A stretch of 64,000 nucleotides of DNA from Aquabacter spiritensis (GTDB lineage: Bacteria > Pseudomonadota > Alphaproteobacteria > Rhizobiales > Xanthobacteraceae), in contig NZ_SMAI01000010.1 in the NCBI RefSeq assembly GCF_004346185.1, positions 1-64,000 on the forward strand, in the 5' to 3' direction. The number at the start of each line of letters is the position of its first letter. The first letter of the stretch is position 1. The position numbers were made by a program, and so were the translations under genes. Shown here piece by piece: positions 7,628-16,508 of the stretch. Below the pieces are notes generated by a model, which saw only the letters and a list, made by a program, of their open reading frames with translations, had not been told where the DNA came from and made no database searches.

Positions 7628-9820
7628 ATGAAGTTCGACACCCCCGCAACCACCAATCCGATCGACGCGCTGCGCGTCGTCGGACAGCCCGTCTCCCGCA
7701 TCGAAGGTCCGCTCAAGACCACCGGCACCGCGCCCTATGCCTATGAACGGCACGACATCGCCCCCGACGCCGCCTATGGGCACGTGATCGGTTCGGCGAT
7801 CGCCAAGGGCCGGATCGCCGCGATCGATACGTCCGCCGCCGCGCGGGCGCCCGGCGTGCGCGCCATCGTCACGGCGCGGACCGCCGGGCCGCTCGGCAAG
7901 GCCAGCCGCAACACCGCCAAACTGCTCGCCGGCCCGGAGATCGCGCATTACCATCAGGCCGTCGCCCTGGTGGTCGCGGACACGTTCGAGCAGGCCCAGG
8001 CCGCGGCCCGTCTGGTGCGGATCGATTATGTCGCGGAGGCGGGGGCGTTCGACCTCGCCGCAGCGCGCGACGGCGCGGTGACGCCGGAGGACGAGCCGGA
8101 CAGCACAATCGGCGATTTCCCGGGCGCCTTCGCCGCCGCCCCGGTCCAGCTCGACGCGACCTACACCACCCCCGATCAGGCGCATGCGATGATGGAGCCC
8201 CATGCCTCCATCGCGGTCTGGCGGGGTGACATGCTGACCCTCTGGACGTCGAACCAGATGATCGCCTGGGGCGCGGGCGATCTCGCCAAAACCCTGGGCA
8301 TCCCGCGCGACAAGGTCCGTCTGGTGTCGCCTTATATCGGCGGCGGGTTCGGCGGCAAGCTGTTCATCCGCGCCGATGCGGTCCTGGCCGCCTTGGGGGC
8401 CAAAGCGGCGGGGCAGCCGGTGAAGGTCGCGTTGACGCGGCCTTTGATGTTCAACAACACGCCGCACCGACCCGCCACGATCCAGCGCATCCGCATCGGC
8501 GCCGAGCGGGACGGGACGATCACCGCGATCGGCCATGAGAGCTGGTCGGGGGACCTGCCGGACGGCAAGCCCGAGACGGCGGTGCAGCAGACCCGGCTGC
8601 TCTATGCCGGCGCCAATCGCTTGACCGCGCTGCGGCTCGCCACGCTCGACCTTCCCGAGGGCAACGCCATGCGCGCGCCGGGCGAGGCGTCCGGCCTGAT
8701 GGCGCTCGAGATCGCGATGGACGAGATGGCGGAGAAATTGGGGCTCGACCCGGTGGAATTCCGCATCCGCAACGACACGCAGGAGGACCCCGAGACACCG
8801 GGCCGCCGGTTCTCGCAGCGCCCGTTCGTCCAGTGCCTGCGCACCGGGGCGGAGCGGTTCGGCTGGGCAAAGCGTGCGGCGCGCCCGGCGCAGGTCCGGG
8901 ACGGGGTTTGGCTCATCGGCCTCGGCATGGCCTCCGCCTTCCGCAACAATCTGCTGACCAAGTCCGCGGCGCGGGTGCGGCTGGATGCGAAGGGCGTGGT
9001 GACGGTCGAGACCGACATGACGGATATCGGCACCGGCAGCTACACCATCATCGCCCAGACCGCGGCCGAGATGATGGGCGTGCCGCTCGACAAAGTGGGC
9101 GTGCGGCTCGGCGATTCGGATTTCCCCGTCTCCGCCGGATCGGGCGGACAATGGGGCGGCAACAATTCCACCGCCGGCGTCTATGCCGCCTGCACCAAGC
9201 TGCGCGCGGCCGTGGCCCGGAAGCTCGGCTTCAATTCGACCGATCTCGTCTTCGCCGATGGCGCGGTCCGCTCCGGCGACCGCAGCGTCCCGCTCGCGGC
9301 GGCGGCGGGCGCCGACGGGCTCGTCGCCGAAGACCGGATCGAATATGGCGATCTCGCTGAAAAATATCAGCAATCCACCTTCGGCGGGCATTTCGTCGAG
9401 GCGGCGGTTCATGCCCATACCGGCGAAATCCGCGTGCGGCGCATGCTGGCGGTGTGCGCCGCGGGCCGGATCCTCAACCCGAAATCGGCGCGCAGCCAGG
9501 TGATCGGGGCGATGACGATGGGCGTCGGCGCGGCGCTGATGGAGCATCTGGCGGTCGATACCGGGCGCGGCTTCTTCGTCAACCACGATCTGGCGGGCTA
9601 CGAGGTGCCGGTCCATGCCGACATCCCGCACCAGGAGGTGGTCTTCCTCGACGAGACCGATCCCATGTCCTCGCCGATGAAGGCGAAAGGGGTCGGCGAA
9701 TTGGGGATTTGCGGGGTCGCGGCGGCGGTCGCGAACGCCGTCTACAATGCCACCGGGGTGCGGGTGCGCGATTATCCGGTGACGCTCGACAAGCTTTTGG
9801 CCGGACTTCCGGAGGCGTGA
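7628..9820 (+). CDS. paoC: Aldehyde oxidoreductase, molybdenum-binding subunit PaoC
   Basis: Catalytic subunit (730 aa, family length about 732) that binds the molybdopterin cytosine dinucleotide cofactor. Visible marks are 'PYIGGGFGGKLF' in the cofactor-binding domain, 'RAPGEASGLMALE', 'GQWGGNNSTAG' and the C-terminal 'MKAKGVGELGICG', which carries the catalytic glutamate. The start at 7628 begins 'MKFDTPATTNPID', nearly as in E. coli PaoC. The maturation factor PaoD (XdhC family), which follows paoC in E. coli, is not encoded downstream here. Confidence 0.95.
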   Translation: MKFDTPATTNPIDALRVVGQPVSRIEGPLKTTGTAPYAYERHDIAPDAAYGHVIGSAIAKGRIAAIDTSAAARAPGVRAIVTARTAGPLGKASRNTAKLLAGPEIAHYHQAVALVVADTFEQAQAAARLVRIDYVAEAGAFDLAAARDGAVTPEDEPDSTIGDFPGAFAAAPVQLDATYTTPDQAHAMMEPHASIAVWRGDMLTLWTSNQMIAWGAGDLAKTLGIPRDKVRLVSPYIGGGFGGKLFIRADAVLAALGAKAAGQPVKVALTRPLMFNNTPHRPATIQRIRIGAERDGTITAIGHESWSGDLPDGKPETAVQQTRLLYAGANRLTALRLATLDLPEGNAMRAPGEASGLMALEIAMDEMAEKLGLDPVEFRIRNDTQEDPETPGRRFSQRPFVQCLRTGAERFGWAKRAARPAQVRDGVWLIGLGMASAFRNNLLTKSAARVRLDAKGVVTVETDMTDIGTGSYTIIAQTAAEMMGVPLDKVGVRLGDSDFPVSAGSGGQWGGNNSTAGVYAACTKLRAAVARKLGFNSTDLVFADGAVRSGDRSVPLAAAAGADGLVAEDRIEYGDLAEKYQQSTFGGHFVEAAVHAHTGEIRVRRMLAVCAAGRILNPKSARSQVIGAMTMGVGAALMEHLAVDTGRGFFVNHDLAGYEVPVHADIPHQEVVFLDETDPMSSPMKAKGVGELGICGVAAAVANAVYNATGVRVRDYPVTLDKLLAGLPEA

Positions 9821-10008
9821 CGGCGGGGCGGGTCCGGCGCGGCCGTCCGTGGACCGCGGCGCACGTCGGCCGGCCCCCTCGTCGACGCCCGATCCGGGAG
9901 CTGCGTCGCCGGGAACCGACTGCGGACTGGCGGCGGCGCCGCGGACGCGCTAAAGATGCAACCTGACCTTGGGGGCCTACAACCCAATGGCAGGGGAGGC
10001 GAGCCATC

Positions 10009-10284
10009 GTGCGGATCATGCGTCAAGGCGACTGGCTCAGCGCCAGGATCGACAATGAACTGGTGATGATGAGCCCGGAACACGGCCGCTATCTCAACCT
10101 GTCGGAGGTCGGCGCCGAGATCTGGGAAATCCTCGCGGAGCCGCGGACGCTCGACGGTCTGGTCGAAGAGCTGGTCGGACGCTTCGAGGTCGACGAAGAG
10201 GTCTGCCGCGCCGAGACGCTGGCCTTTCTCAGCGAACTCGCGCGGGTCGACGCCGTGAGCCTCGATCCGCCGCCCGAGAGGTAA
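10009..10284 (+). CDS. Stand-alone PqqD-family protein
   Basis: A 91-aa PqqD-like protein. The family's winged-helix recognition element is seen in 'ARIDNELVMMSPEHGRYLNL' (a three-strand beta edge) followed by 'SEVGAEIWEILAEPRTLDGL' and the helical C-terminus. PqqD proteins bind a precursor peptide and deliver it to a radical SAM or other modifying enzyme. The GTG at 10009 has a GGGGAGG site; an in-frame ATG at 10018 is the alternative. No radical SAM enzyme, precursor peptide or other modification gene lies nearby: upstream is paoC and downstream a convergent membrane protein. Confidence 0.8.
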   Translation: MRIMRQGDWLSARIDNELVMMSPEHGRYLNLSEVGAEIWEILAEPRTLDGLVEELVGRFEVDEEVCRAETLAFLSELARVDAVSLDPPPER

Positions 10285-10294
10285 GGGGTCGGCC

Positions 10295-11257
10295 TTACAT
10301 CGCGGCGAGCCCGGCATAGAGCGCCATCGAGAGCGCGTAGAGCGCGGCGATCAAAGCGAGGCCCAGCGCTTCGCGCCGCGGGCCGGGATCCGGCGCCAGC
10401 CACCAGTCGAAGACCCGGAAGATGGCCGGCACGGCCCACCAGCCGAGGATCTGCGTCGACGCCAGATTGGCGACGAACAGGCCGAGCCAAAACGGGACGT
10501 GGGCGGCATCAAACAGCGGCCCGACATACAGGCCCCAGAGATAGACGATGGGATAGAGGACCAGAAGGACCAGAAGATTGTTCTTCAGGATCGCCCAGCC
10601 GCTCGCCGCCGGCGCGTCCTTCTTTTGGAACCAGAAGTCGAATCCATAGCTGGCGCGGCTGACGCGGGATTCGACGTTCAGCCGTCCGCCGTCCGCGAGC
10701 AGTTTCTGGCGCTCCGGCGAGTCCAGCCACCGCGTCAGATTGGCGTCGCTGTCGAAGGTGAGGACGATGATCCATTGGTCCCGCATCCCCGGCACCGGGC
10801 GCTCGATCTTGTGGCGCAGAAAGCCCGGGTGCCGGGTCTCCTCGGCATAGATCACCTTCTGCCATTTCAGGAAGGCGTCCTGCTCCTCTGGCGGCACGTC
10901 ATAGGCGATGAAGGCGGAGACGCCGGCCTGGGGCGCCGGGCCGGCATCTTCCAGGAGGTGGATGCTTTCCTCTTTCAGGAAAAGCGGCTGGATGTCCGCC
11001 ACCGCTCGTTCGCGCTCCGGCCCGGCGAGCCAGTCCTGCGCCGCTGCGGCGGTCTCGAACCGCATGATCGTGACCCAATGGATCTGGCCCGGCGGGGCGG
11101 GAGGAATGACCTCGTGGGCGATGAAGCCGGGGCGTGTGCGCAGGTCCTCGACCAGGCGCGCGAGCCAGTGGATGTAGGCGGCATAGCCCGTCTCGGCGAC
11201 CAGATGCTGCGCCACCAGCGCGACCTGGACCGCTTCCGGCTTTTGACCTGCGGTCAT
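10295..11257 (-). CDS. ABM-domain membrane protein (COG3224 type)
   Basis: A 320-aa protein with two tandem ferredoxin-like antibiotic-biosynthesis-monooxygenase (ABM) domains, roughly residues 10-100 ('RPGFIAHEVIPP...HWVTIMRFET') and 115-205 ('HPGFLRHKIERP...QWIIVLTFDS'), followed by two or three membrane helices from about residue 228 to the C-terminus. Tandem ABM plus membrane tail is the COG3224 arrangement, whose function is not established; the ABM fold elsewhere supports cofactor-free oxygenation or heme handling. It starts 8 bp after guaD ends, so the two are probably cotranscribed. A longer upstream frame overlaps guaD and is shadow. Confidence 0.8.
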   Translation of the reverse strand: MTAGQKPEAVQVALVAQHLVAETGYAAYIHWLARLVEDLRTRPGFIAHEVIPPAPPGQIHWVTIMRFETAAAAQDWLAGPERERAVADIQPLFLKEESIHLLEDAGPAPQAGVSAFIAYDVPPEEQDAFLKWQKVIYAEETRHPGFLRHKIERPVPGMRDQWIIVLTFDSDANLTRWLDSPERQKLLADGGRLNVESRVSRASYGFDFWFQKKDAPAASGWAILKNNLLVLLVLYPIVYLWGLYVGPLFDAAHVPFWLGLFVANLASTQILGWWAVPAIFRVFDWWLAPDPGPRREALGLALIAALYALSMALYAGLAAM

Positions 11258-11265
11258 GACGGGCC

Positions 11266-12663
11266 TCAGCCTTTTTTGTAGAGCCGCTTGCCCATGACCC
11301 AGGTCTCGTCGACGGCGCGGTCGTCGCCGACCATCATGATGCCGAAAAGCAGATCGGCCGCCTCCTCGACGGTCTCCGGGCCCGCGCCCCGATACGAGAG
11401 GCTCTGGTGCCACGGCAGCGCCGCCGGGCCGCCGTTCCAATCCAGCGCGACGAAATCGGCCTCCTTGCCGGGCTCGAAATTGCCCAGCATGTCGTCGATA
11501 TAGAGCCCCTCGGCGCCGCCGAGGGTGACCGACCAGAAGGCGCGGTAGGGCGAGAGCTTGTTGCGCTCGGCCTCGGCCGCGTCTTTGAGGCTCGGATTGA
11601 CGCTGCCGTCGAGCAGGGTGTTGTTGCACATGCCGACCTTGTAGGCGTCGTCGAGCACATTGATCATCGAGAAGCGGTTGCCGCCGCCCATGTCGGTGCC
11701 GAACGACATGCGCACCCGCATGTCGGGATCGGTCGCCCGGCCGATCCGGAACAGGCCGGAGCCGAGGAACAGGTTGGAGCAGGGGCAGAACACCACGGCG
11801 GCGCCGCTCTGCGACATGCGGCGGAACTCGTCGTTCGAGAGCCACACGCCATGGCCGCCGGAGAATTTCGGGCCGACGAGGCCGTATTTCTCATACACGC
11901 CGAGATAGTCCGCGCAGTCCGGGTGCAGGTCGAGAAGCGCGCGGATTTCCGCCGGGTTCTCGGAAATATGGGTGTTGATCCAGCAGTCCGGGAAATCCTG
12001 TTTCAACTGCTCGCAGTGCCGCATCATGGCGTCCGAGGCGCCCATCGCGAAGCGCGGCGTGATCGCATAGAGGTTGCGGCCGTGGCGGTGATAGCGCTCG
12101 ATCAGGGCGACGCTGTCGCGGTAGAAATTCTCGGCGGTGTCGACGTAATAGTCGGGCGCGTTGCGGTCGATCCCGGTCAGGCCGCCGATCACCCGCATAT
12201 TGCGGCGCGACGCCTCCTCGAAGAATTCCTCCGTGGCGACGGGCGCGGTGGTGGTGAAGGCCTGGCAGGTGGTGGTGCCCGACGCGAGCAGGGCATCGAA
12301 GAAGCGGCGCGTGCCCTCGCGGGCATAATCGCGATCCTTGTACTTCACCTCTTCGGGGAAAACCCATTTCTGCAGCCAGGGCAGCAATTGCTCGCCATAG
12401 GCCCCGACCACCCGGGTCTGCGGCACATGGATGTGCCCGTCGATGAAGCCGGGCACGATCAGCCGGTTCTCGATATGGGTGATTTCCAAGCCGGCATGGC
12501 GCCCGGCGAGCGCGGCATAGGGGCCGCATTCGGCGATGATGCCGTCCTCGATGACCATCAGACCGTCGGCCACGAAACGGGCCGCCGCGCTCTCCTGGCC
12601 GAGATGCTTCCAGGGATCGTCGATGAAGTCGAAGAACGTGCCGCGGATGCCGACGATGCTCAT
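11266..12663 (-). CDS. guaD: Guanine deaminase
   Basis: Hydrolyses guanine to xanthine and ammonia (465 aa), feeding purine catabolism. An amidohydrolase-fold zinc site is visible: His77-x-His79 in 'PGFIDGHIHVPQT', then 'NTHISENPAEI', 'GGHGVWLS' and 'SFGTDMGGG' with the catalytic aspartate. The 'YGEQLLPWLQKWVFPEE' stretch is specific to guanine deaminase within the superfamily. It is followed at 8 bp by the ABM-domain gene and is divergent from the transaldolase-like gene; no xanthine dehydrogenase lies next to it (the nearby pao genes are aldehyde-type). Confidence 0.92.
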   Translation of the reverse strand: MSIVGIRGTFFDFIDDPWKHLGQESAAARFVADGLMVIEDGIIAECGPYAALAGRHAGLEITHIENRLIVPGFIDGHIHVPQTRVVGAYGEQLLPWLQKWVFPEEVKYKDRDYAREGTRRFFDALLASGTTTCQAFTTTAPVATEEFFEEASRRNMRVIGGLTGIDRNAPDYYVDTAENFYRDSVALIERYHRHGRNLYAITPRFAMGASDAMMRHCEQLKQDFPDCWINTHISENPAEIRALLDLHPDCADYLGVYEKYGLVGPKFSGGHGVWLSNDEFRRMSQSGAAVVFCPCSNLFLGSGLFRIGRATDPDMRVRMSFGTDMGGGNRFSMINVLDDAYKVGMCNNTLLDGSVNPSLKDAAEAERNKLSPYRAFWSVTLGGAEGLYIDDMLGNFEPGKEADFVALDWNGGPAALPWHQSLSYRGAGPETVEEAADLLFGIMMVGDDRAVDETWVMGKRLYKKG

Positions 12664-12921
12664 GAGCCCCCCTGACCGGACGCGGGCGCCGGTTGATCGG
12701 CGTCCCTGCGCGACAGGCTTGCATTAAGTGGGAAATCCCCACGCGCGTTCCCGCGCACCGACCGCCGGCCGACGTTAGGCCGATTGCTCAACCGCCACAA
12801 TGACCGCGCGGTGCGCCGGCGCGCGGCTGGCCCGAACGCGCCATCTGTGCCAAAAGCACGCGGCGCGCGGGACCGGTTCGCCGCGCCAGAGGTCCGGTTT
12901 TCTGCAAGTGGGGATGCCGCG

Positions 12922-13647
12922 ATGGATATCGCTTCGTACAACGTCAAGATCTACGCCGATGGCGCCGACCTCGAAGGCATGATCGGGACGTATCGGAAAT
13001 ATCCGTTCGTGAAGGGCTTCACGACCAACCCGACGCTCATGCACAAAGCCGGCGTGACGGACTATGAGAGCTTCGCGCGCAAGGTGCTCGAGGCGATCCC
13101 GGACCGCCCGATCTCGTTCGAGGTGTTTTCCGACGATTTCGACGAGATGGAGCACCAGGCGCGGCATATCGCGACCTGGGGCGAACACGTTTATGTGAAA
13201 ATGCCGGTGACCAATACGGCCGGCGAGAGCGCGGCGCCCTTGATCCGGCGGCTCGCCGATGCCGGGGTGAAGCAGAACGTCACCGCCATCATGACGGTGA
13301 AGCAGGTCTATGTGGTCGCCGAGGCGCTGGCCGGCGGGCCGCCCTCGAACATCTCGATCTTCGCCGGGCGCGTCGCCGATATCGGCATCGATCCGGTGCC
13401 CATGATGCATGCCGCCGCGGCGATCGTGGCGCCGGAACCGCAGATCGAGCTGATCTGGGCGAGCGCGCGCGAAGCCCTCAACATCGTGCACGCCCACCAG
13501 GTCGGCTGCCACATCATCACCGCGACCCCCGACCAGATCGCGAAGGCCGCCGCCTTCGGCAGGAAGACGCCGGAGGATCTGTCGCTCGAGGCGGTGCGCA
13601 TCTTCCGCACCGATTCCCTCGCCGCGGGTTTCACCCTGAAGCTTTGA
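12922..13647 (+). CDS. Transaldolase-like aldolase
   Basis: A 241-aa class I aldolase of the small transaldolase / fructose-6-phosphate aldolase group. It shows 'VKGFTTNPTLMHKAGV' near the N-terminus and the Schiff-base lysine as Lys93 in 'HVYVKMPVTNT'; 'GVKQNVTAIMTVKQ' and 'SIFAGRVADIGID' complete the barrel signatures. Whether it acts as transaldolase or as an aldolase on another sugar phosphate is not decided by the sequence. The ATG at 12922 has a weak GGGGATG site. It lies 125 bp upstream of a TRAP transporter pair on the same strand, which could share its transcript. Confidence 0.85.
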   Translation: MDIASYNVKIYADGADLEGMIGTYRKYPFVKGFTTNPTLMHKAGVTDYESFARKVLEAIPDRPISFEVFSDDFDEMEHQARHIATWGEHVYVKMPVTNTAGESAAPLIRRLADAGVKQNVTAIMTVKQVYVVAEALAGGPPSNISIFAGRVADIGIDPVPMMHAAAAIVAPEPQIELIWASAREALNIVHAHQVGCHIITATPDQIAKAAAFGRKTPEDLSLEAVRIFRTDSLAAGFTLKL

Positions 13648-13772
13648 GCCGGCAGCGATCCTCCGACGAAGGGTGCACTTGCTTGCCGGTTGCACTTCCG
13701 TATGGTGCCGGCTCAATGGCACCCCAGCAAGGACGGTGCCGGCCTGGGAATGACCCGATCGAGGGGATCGTG

Positions 13773-14384
13773 ATGAATGTGCTGATCGCGCTCAGCCGCG
13801 CCATCGACGCCGTGAACGCGCGCGTCGGGAAATCGGTCTCTTGGTTGATTGTCGTCGCGGTGCTGGTGTCGGCCATCAATGCGGTGGTGCGCAAGGTGTT
13901 CGACGCCTCGTCGAACTCCTGGCTCGAACTGCAATGGGTGCTGTTCGCCGTCGTGTTCCTGTGCTGTGCGCCCTGGACGCTGATCGACAACGAGCACATC
14001 CGCATCGACATCGTCAGTTCCCGGCTCTCCCGGCGGGTTCGCAATTCGATCGATCTCCTCGGCGGCGTGTTCTTCCTGCTGCCCTTCACCATCGTCATGC
14101 TGGTGACGTCCTGGCCGTTCGCGCTCAATTCCTACTCGATCAACGAGCAATCGCTGAATGCCGGCGGCCTCCCGCAATGGCCGGCGAAAATGCTGGTGCC
14201 GATCGGGTTCTTTCTTCTGTTCGTGCAGGCGATCTCGGAAATCATCAAGCGCGTCGCGATCATGACGGGTCGCATGGAGGACCCGCACGAGGGGGCAGGC
14301 GGGCATGCCGTCCTGGCTGCGGAGGTGGATCGGCTGCTGGCCGACGCGCCGCGCATCGATTCCGAACCCGGCCCCTCCCGCTGA
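13773..14384 (+). CDS. TRAP transporter small permease (DctQ type)
   Basis: Small membrane subunit (203 aa) of a tripartite ATP-independent periplasmic transporter, with four predicted membrane helices (about residues 22-44, 55-75, 95-118, 143-165) and the DctQ-typical 'SWLELQWVLFAVVFLCCAPW' second helix. The ATG at 13773 follows a GAGGGGA ribosome site. It is 10 bp from the large permease. The C-terminal 40 residues are a soluble tail. No binding-protein gene is adjacent; a DctP-type protein occurs alone at 58302-59396. Confidence 0.9.
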   Translation: MNVLIALSRAIDAVNARVGKSVSWLIVVAVLVSAINAVVRKVFDASSNSWLELQWVLFAVVFLCCAPWTLIDNEHIRIDIVSSRLSRRVRNSIDLLGGVFFLLPFTIVMLVTSWPFALNSYSINEQSLNAGGLPQWPAKMLVPIGFFLLFVQAISEIIKRVAIMTGRMEDPHEGAGGHAVLAAEVDRLLADAPRIDSEPGPSR

Positions 14385-14394
14385 GCGCCGCATC

Positions 14395-16320
14395 ATGATC
14401 CGCACCGGCCTTCCGAAGGCGCTCGCCGCCGCCATCCTCGCCACCCTGATGCTCGTCGGGCTGCCCGACCTCGCCGTCGCCGCGCCGGCGGGGTTCGAGG
14501 CCTGGTTCATCCACAATATGGCGCCGATCATGTTCGCGGCGCTGGTCGTGTTCCTGCTGCTCGGCTACCCGGTCGCCTTCGCGCTCGCCGCGAACGGCCT
14601 GATCTTCGGCCTGATCGGCATCGAACTCGGCCTGTTCCGGGTCGATTTCCTCCAGGCGCTGCCCGAGCGCGTCTATGGCACCATGAACAACGAGGTGCTG
14701 CTGGCGGTCCCGTTCTTCACCTTCATGGGGCTGATCCTGGAGCGCTCCGGCATGGCGGAGGACCTGCTCGACACGATCGGGCAGGTGTTCGGCTCGATCC
14801 GCGGCGGACTGGCTTATGCGGTGATCTTCGTCGGCGCGCTGCTCGCCGCGACCACCGGCGTCGTCGCCGCCTCGGTGATCTCGATGGGTCTCATCTCGCT
14901 GCCCATCATGCTGCGCTACGGCTATGACCGGCGCGTCGCGACCGGCGTGATCGCCGCCTCCGGCACTCTGGCCCAGATCATCCCGCCCTCGCTGGTGCTG
15001 ATCGTCATGGCCGACCAGCTCAACCGCTCGGTGGGTGACATGTATACCGGGGCCTTCCTTCCCGGCCTCATCCTGTCCTGCCTCTACGCTTCCTATATCT
15101 TCCTGGTCTCGACCTTCTTTCCGACCGCGACCCCGGGCCTGCCTCTGGACGCCCAGACGCTGCGCGATCCCAACGAGCGGGCGGCGCCGAGCCGCATCCT
15201 CGGCGCGATCGCCGCGGCCGGCCTCGCTTTCCTCATCGCCACCGGCAATATCGCCGCGACCACCGCCGACCTGCTTCCGGGCGCCGCCAATATGGCGGCG
15301 TGGGGGCTGGCCTCCTTCGTGCTGCTCTATTTCGTGCTCTCGGGGGCGGCGCGGCTGCTGACGCCCTCGCTGTTCATCGTGCTCGCGATCGCCATCGCCG
15401 CCTCGATCCTGCTGATGGCGGAGACGACGGTGAAGTTCGGCGCCGATTACGTCGTGCTCGCCATGTCGGCCACGGTCGGCCTCGCCTTCGTGGTCGCGGT
15501 GATCAACCGGGTGTTCCGCCTCGGCCTCCTCTCGCGCCTCGCCGAGCAGGTGGTGTTCGTGATGGTGCCGCCGCTGGCGCTGATCTTCCTCGTGCTCGGC
15601 ACCATCTTCATCGGTGTCGCGACGCCGACCGAAGGCGGCGCGATGGGCTCGGTGGGGGCGCTGCTGCTCGCCATCGGCCGCGGGCGGCTGAAATTCGACC
15701 TGTTGCGGCAGGCGACCTATTCCACCGCCAAGCTCTCCGCCTTCGTGCTGTTCATCCTGATCGGCGCCCGCGTCTTCTCGCTGACCTTCTATGGTGTCGA
15801 CGGCCATCGCTGGGTGGAGGAACTGCTCGTCTCCCTGCCGGGCGGGCAGACCGGCTTCCTCATCGCCGTCAATGCCTTGGTCTTCGTTCTGGCGTTCTTC
15901 CTCGATTATTTCGAGCTGGCCTTCATCATCATTCCGCTGCTCGGCCCGGCGGCCGACAAGCTCGGCATCGACCTGATCTGGTTCGGGGTGATCCTGGCGG
16001 TCAATATGCAGACCTCCTTCATGCATCCGCCCTTCGGCTTCGCGCTGTTCTTCCTGCGCTCGGTGGCGCCCAAGGTGCCCTATCTCGACCGTGTCACCGG
16101 GATTCGCATGGAGCCGGTCACGACCGGGCAGATCTATTGGGGGGCCGTGCCGTTCGTGTTCATCCAGTTGATCATGGTGGCGCTGGTGGTGATATTTCCC
16201 GGGCTGGTCACGCATTACAAATCGGGTGGCGTGCAGCTCGATTCCGGGGCGGTCCAGCAGCAATTCGACAATCTGTCCCCGCCGCCGAGCGATATGCCGC
16301 CGCCCGCTTTGAAGTTCTGA
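14395..16320 (+). CDS. TRAP transporter large permease (DctM type), enlarged
   Basis: Ion-coupled transport subunit. The DctM hallmarks are present: 'NNEVLLAVPFFTFMGLILERSG' near residues 96-117, 'IMLRYGYDRRVATGVIAASGT' and 'IPPSLVLIVMADQ' in the first half; 'GVATPTEGGAMGSVGALLLA' and 'MQTSFMHPPFGFALFFLR' in the second. At 641 aa it is about 200 residues longer than a standard DctM. The extra length is mainly a central hydrophobic insertion (about residues 250-380) with several extra helices and a hydrophilic C-terminal tail. Such long forms occur in the group annotated for mannitol/chloroaromatic compounds, but substrate is not shown. Confidence 0.9.
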   Translation: MIRTGLPKALAAAILATLMLVGLPDLAVAAPAGFEAWFIHNMAPIMFAALVVFLLLGYPVAFALAANGLIFGLIGIELGLFRVDFLQALPERVYGTMNNEVLLAVPFFTFMGLILERSGMAEDLLDTIGQVFGSIRGGLAYAVIFVGALLAATTGVVAASVISMGLISLPIMLRYGYDRRVATGVIAASGTLAQIIPPSLVLIVMADQLNRSVGDMYTGAFLPGLILSCLYASYIFLVSTFFPTATPGLPLDAQTLRDPNERAAPSRILGAIAAAGLAFLIATGNIAATTADLLPGAANMAAWGLASFVLLYFVLSGAARLLTPSLFIVLAIAIAASILLMAETTVKFGADYVVLAMSATVGLAFVVAVINRVFRLGLLSRLAEQVVFVMVPPLALIFLVLGTIFIGVATPTEGGAMGSVGALLLAIGRGRLKFDLLRQATYSTAKLSAFVLFILIGARVFSLTFYGVDGHRWVEELLVSLPGGQTGFLIAVNALVFVLAFFLDYFELAFIIIPLLGPAADKLGIDLIWFGVILAVNMQTSFMHPPFGFALFFLRSVAPKVPYLDRVTGIRMEPVTTGQIYWGAVPFVFIQLIMVALVVIFPGLVTHYKSGGVQLDSGAVQQQFDNLSPPPSDMPPPALKF

Positions 16321-16508
16321 GGGGACGCCGCGGCTGGCCGATGCCGCGGGGTGCCGTCGCTGCTTCCGGAGGCGTGGCGCAGCGCGTCCGGCTTGCGGGC
16401 CGCCGCCTGGCGGTATGAACGTCCCGCGCAGCCGTGTTCGCATCTCCCGGAGCGGACCTGTTTCCGCCCGATGCGCGACCCCGCCATCGCTATCTGGGAA
16501 CAGTTCGC

